Shown: in pieces, positions 61,296-64,000 of the stretch
Numbering within the stretch: position 1 is the first letter of the stretch
Layout of the letters: each line of letters begins with the position of its first letter
Origin: Pseudoduganella sp.
Lineage (GTDB): Bacteria > Pseudomonadota > Gammaproteobacteria > Burkholderiales > Burkholderiaceae_D
Direction of reading: 5' to 3'
Assembly: GCA_021323265.1 (NCBI GenBank)
Contig: JAJTCO010000006.1
Coordinates: 29,387-93,386 of the forward strand
Length of the DNA stretch: 64,000 nucleotides
Notes under the pieces: model-generated
The model's database searches: none
The model's input: only the letters and a program-made list of their open reading frames with translations
Told to the model about the DNA's origin: nothing
Position numbers and translations under genes: made by a program

Positions 61296-62465
61296 ATGAA
61301 CGACATTCCCCTCATCGTCCACCTGACGTATGCGCTTGATTTCGGCGGCATGGAAAACCTCATGGTCGAGCGCATCAACCGCATGCCGGCCGAGCGTTAC
61401 CGCCACGCCGTGGTCTGCCTGACGCGCGCCAACCCGGCGTTCGTCAAGCGCATCAGCAAGCCCGGCGTCAGCGTGCACGTGCTGGGCAAGCAGCCCGGCC
61501 TGTCGCTGGCCACGCACGGCGTGCTGTGGCGCCTGCTGCGCGCGCTGCAGCCGGCCGTGCTGCACAGCTATAACTTCTCGGCCATCGAGTACGCGCCGGC
61601 CGCGCTGCTGGCCGGCGTGCCGGTGCGCGTCAACGGCGCCCATGGGCGCGACCATACCGACCCGCAAGGCACCAACCGCAAGCACAACCTGCTGCGCCGC
61701 CTGATGCTGCCCTTCTATGACGTGTGCTACGCCAATTCGGCCGCCATGGAAGAGTGGAACCGCGCCGTGATCGGCGTGCCGGCGGCCAAGAGCCGCCTGC
61801 TGGCCAACGGCATCGACGCCGAGCGCTTCCGCCTGCGCGGCGCCAGCGAGGCGCGGCCCTTCTTCAACGAGGGCGAGATCGTGATCGGCACGGTGGGCCG
61901 CGCGCAGGACGTGAAGGACCACGCCACCCTGGTCGACGCCTTCCTGCTGCTGCGCGAGCAGCTGCCCCAGTTGCGCGAGCGCCTGCGCCTGGCCATCGTC
62001 GGCGACGGCCCGCTGCTGCAGTCCCTGCGCGACAAGGTGGCCGCGGCCGGCGCCGCCGCCGCGGTGTGGCTGCCGGGCGCGCGCAACGACGTGCCCGACA
62101 TCCTGCGCAGCTTCGACGTGTTTGCCATGTCCTCGATTGCCGAGGGCACGCCCGGCTCGGCGCTGGAGGCGATGGCCAGCGGGCTGCCCGTGGTGGGCAC
62201 GCGCGTGGGCGGCATTCCTGAAGTGATCGAAAACGGCGTCACCGGCCAGCTGGTGCCGCCATCGAATGCCGCGGCCATGGCGACGGCGCTGCGGCATTAC
62301 GTGGAGGCGCCGGAGCTGGCGCGGCGCCACGGCAGGGCAGGGCGCGAGCGCGTGCTGCGCAAGTACAGCATGCCGGCCATGGTGGCCGCCTACCAGGACA
62401 TGTACGACAGCTTGTGCGAACGCAAGCTCAAAATAAGAAGGCCAGTACCATCATGTGCGGAATAA
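61296..62465 (+). CDS. XrtA/PEP-CTERM system glycosyltransferase (TIGR03088 type)
   Basis: This 389-residue GT4 enzyme starts LIVHLTYALDFGGMENLMVERINRMP-like, typical of TIGR03088 (Gly-Gly acceptor loop). The donor-binding half shows VIGTVGRAQDVKDHATLV, GPLLQSLRDKV and AMSSIAEGTPGSALEAMASGLPVV, which includes the EGTPGSALE site. All fold residues look intact. It starts nine bases after the exosortase gene. The amidotransferase gene begins 13 bases inside its 3' end in another frame, so the two are translationally coupled. Confidence 0.92.
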   Translation: MNDIPLIVHLTYALDFGGMENLMVERINRMPAERYRHAVVCLTRANPAFVKRISKPGVSVHVLGKQPGLSLATHGVLWRLLRALQPAVLHSYNFSAIEYAPAALLAGVPVRVNGAHGRDHTDPQGTNRKHNLLRRLMLPFYDVCYANSAAMEEWNRAVIGVPAAKSRLLANGIDAERFRLRGASEARPFFNEGEIVIGTVGRAQDVKDHATLVDAFLLLREQLPQLRERLRLAIVGDGPLLQSLRDKVAAAGAAAAVWLPGARNDVPDILRSFDVFAMSSIAEGTPGSALEAMASGLPVVGTRVGGIPEVIENGVTGQLVPPSNAAAMATALRHYVEAPELARRHGRAGRERVLRKYSMPAMVAAYQDMYDSLCERKLKIRRPVPSCAE

Positions 62466-64000
62466 CAGGGATCATGGATGCGCGCGGCGGGCGCGCGGTG
62501 GACGAGGCGCTGCTGCGCCGCATGAACGACACGCAGCACCACCGCGGCCCGGACGAGGGCGACACTTACGTCGAGCCGGGCATCGGCTTCGGCCACCGCC
62601 GCCTGTCGGTGATCGACATCGCCATGGGCCAGCAGCCGCTGGGCAACGAGGACGGCAGCGTGATGGTCTGCTACAACGGCGAGATCTACAACTACCGCGA
62701 GCTGACCGAGCAGCTCAAGGCGCTGGGCCACACCTTCAAGACCAAGAGCGACACCGAGGTGATCGTGCACGCCTGGGAAGAGTGGGGCGAGGATTGCGTG
62801 CACCACTTCCGCGGCATGTTCGCCATCGGCCTGTGGGACCGCAACCAGCAGGTCATGTTCCTGGCGCGCGACCGCCTGGGCGTCAAGCCGCTCTACTACG
62901 CCATGACGCCGGACGGCTGGTTCGCCTTCAGTTCCGAACTGAAGGCCCTGCGCATGCATCCTTCGCTGCCGCGCGCGATCGACCCGCGCGCGGTGGAGGA
63001 CTATTTTGCCTACGGCTACGTGCCGGAGCCCAAGACCATATACCAGGGCGCGCTCAAGCTGGCGCCCGGCTTCCGCCTGACGCAGAAGGTCGGCGCGCCG
63101 CTGGCGCAGCCGCAGCAGTTCTGGGACGTGCCGTTCAAGCTGCACGAAAAGATGACCGAGAGCGACGCCCAGGGCGAGCTGGTGGAGCGCCTGCGCGAAG
63201 CGGTGAAGATCCGCCTGGTGGCCGAAGTGCCGCTGGGCGCCTTCCTGTCGGGCGGCGTCGATTCCTCCGCCGTGGTGGCGATGATGGCCGGCCTGGACAA
63301 GAGCCCCGTGCACACCTGCTCGATCGCCTTCCAGGACAAGGCCTTCGACGAATCGGAGTACGCGCGCCAGGTGGCGCAGCTGTACCAGACCGACCACTTC
63401 GTGGAGACCGTCGACACCGACGACTACGGCCTGCTCGACACCCTGGCCCACCTGTACGACGAACCGTTTGCCGACAGCTCGGCGATCCCGACCTACCGCG
63501 TGTGCGAACTGGCGCGCAAGCGCGTCACCGTGGCGCTGTCGGGCGACGGCGGCGACGAGAACCTGGCCGGCTACCGCCGCTACCGCTACGCCATGGCCGA
63601 GCAGAGCGTGCGCGGGCGCATCCCGGAAATGCTGCGCAAGCCGGTGTTCGGCACCCTGGGCCGGGTCTATCCGAAGGCCGACTGGGCGCCGCGCATGTTC
63701 CGCGCCAAGACCACCTTCGAGGCCCTGTCGCGCGACCTGGTGGAGGGCTACTTCCACGGCGTGTCGATCATGTCCGACGCCATGCGCGCGCGCCTGTTCT
63801 CGGACAAGTTCCGCGCCGGCCTGCAGGGCTACAGCGCGATCGACGTGATGCGCGGCCATGCCGCCAACTCGCCCACCGACGACCCGCTGTCGATGATCCA
63901 GTACCTGGACATGAAGACCTACCTGCCGGGCGACATCCTGACCAAGGTCGACCGCGCCTCGATGGCGCACGCGCTGGAAGTGCGGGTGCCGCTGCTGGAC
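62453..64000 (+). CDS. XrtA/PEP-CTERM system amidotransferase, 3' end cut by window
   Basis: This is an asparagine synthase-like enzyme; 516 codons are visible and the frame is open at the right edge. The N-terminus is MCGITGIMD with the glutaminase nucleophile Cys2. HHRGPDE and CYNGEIYNYRE complete the glutamine site. The ATP pyrophosphatase loop FLSGGVDSS is at residues 264-272, and SGDGGDENLAGY follows. Unlike the paralogue at 31661-33496 it has every glutaminase residue, so it can use glutamine as nitrogen donor. It probably amidates a sugar carboxylate, such as the uronic acid made by TviB. About 110 residues should lie outside the window. Confidence 0.93.
   Translation, partial: MCGITGIMDARGGRAVDEALLRRMNDTQHHRGPDEGDTYVEPGIGFGHRRLSVIDIAMGQQPLGNEDGSVMVCYNGEIYNYRELTEQLKALGHTFKTKSDTEVIVHAWEEWGEDCVHHFRGMFAIGLWDRNQQVMFLARDRLGVKPLYYAMTPDGWFAFSSELKALRMHPSLPRAIDPRAVEDYFAYGYVPEPKTIYQGALKLAPGFRLTQKVGAPLAQPQQFWDVPFKLHEKMTESDAQGELVERLREAVKIRLVAEVPLGAFLSGGVDSSAVVAMMAGLDKSPVHTCSIAFQDKAFDESEYARQVAQLYQTDHFVETVDTDDYGLLDTLAHLYDEPFADSSAIPTYRVCELARKRVTVALSGDGGDENLAGYRRYRYAMAEQSVRGRIPEMLRKPVFGTLGRVYPKADWAPRMFRAKTTFEALSRDLVEGYFHGVSIMSDAMRARLFSDKFRAGLQGYSAIDVMRGHAANSPTDDPLSMIQYLDMKTYLPGDILTKVDRASMAHALEVRVPLLD

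Overview
The window is a stretch of a high-GC betaproteobacterial chromosome. Gene content points to an Oxalobacteraceae-type genome (Massilia/Duganella relatives): an exosortase A (XrtA)/PEP-CTERM exopolysaccharide locus with the PrsK/PrsR two-component pair, PrsT lipoproteins and an XrtA-EpsI fusion. The taxon is inferred from gene families and order, not from a marker gene.

Positions 1-8760 are the right-hand part of an integrated filamentous phage. The left part runs off the window. Virion and secretion genes come first: a pIII/TspB-like adsorption protein cut by the left edge, a DUF2523/pVI-like protein, a small membrane protein, the Zot/pI assembly ATPase and a pIV-like secretin. An intergenic segment with palindromes follows, then a visibly AT-richer cargo block: an MltR-like protein, a Fic/Doc protein, and a divergent pair of putative DNA-binding antitoxin and second Doc. 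A tyrosine recombinase closes the element. It ends at a 50-base 3' fragment of a tRNA-Arg(CCG) gene (8711-8760), read here as attR.

Positions 8845-64000 are one polysaccharide locus. 8845-12272 holds a methyltransferase, a flippase and a glycosyltransferase. 12589-19850 is a + strand unit: two nucleotide-sugar enzymes (TviB/TviC type), the initiating sugar transferase, and PrsK/PrsR. 26216 back to 19869 is a tightly overlapping - strand operon: acyl carrier protein, hydrolases 2 and 1, glycosyltransferase, TPR protein, O-antigen ligase-like polymerase. A - strand ATP-grasp/acetyltransferase fusion lies at 26375-28678. 28821-42833 is a + strand run: acyl-CoA ligase, PLP decarboxylase, amidotransferase, deacetylase, tyrosine phosphatase, ATP-grasp, two tandem PrsT lipoproteins and a FeeM-like acyltransferase. 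42835-50087 is - strand: FAD oxidoreductase, a PEP-CTERM protein, a four-gene HPr-rel-A operon, the outer-membrane export lipoprotein and a trypsin-like protease. 50267-64000 is the core + strand operon: chain-length protein, tyrosine autokinase, outer-membrane protein, ATPase, WecB, deacetylase, FemAB-like protein, two glycosyltransferases, XrtA-EpsI and the XrtA amidotransferase, which runs off the right edge.

My reading is that the locus makes, exports and length-controls an acidic amino-sugar polymer and processes PEP-CTERM proteins that associate with it. Two promoters with good sigma-54 matches (45455-45470 and 48463-48478) stand upstream of the PEP-CTERM gene and the HPr-rel-A operon. 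This fits control by the sigma-54 activator PrsR encoded 26-30 kb away. The least understood parts, and the best candidates for new biology, are the sigma-54-driven HPr-rel-A operon, the acyl/amine small-molecule gene set spread across the locus, and the double Fic cargo of the filamentous prophage.
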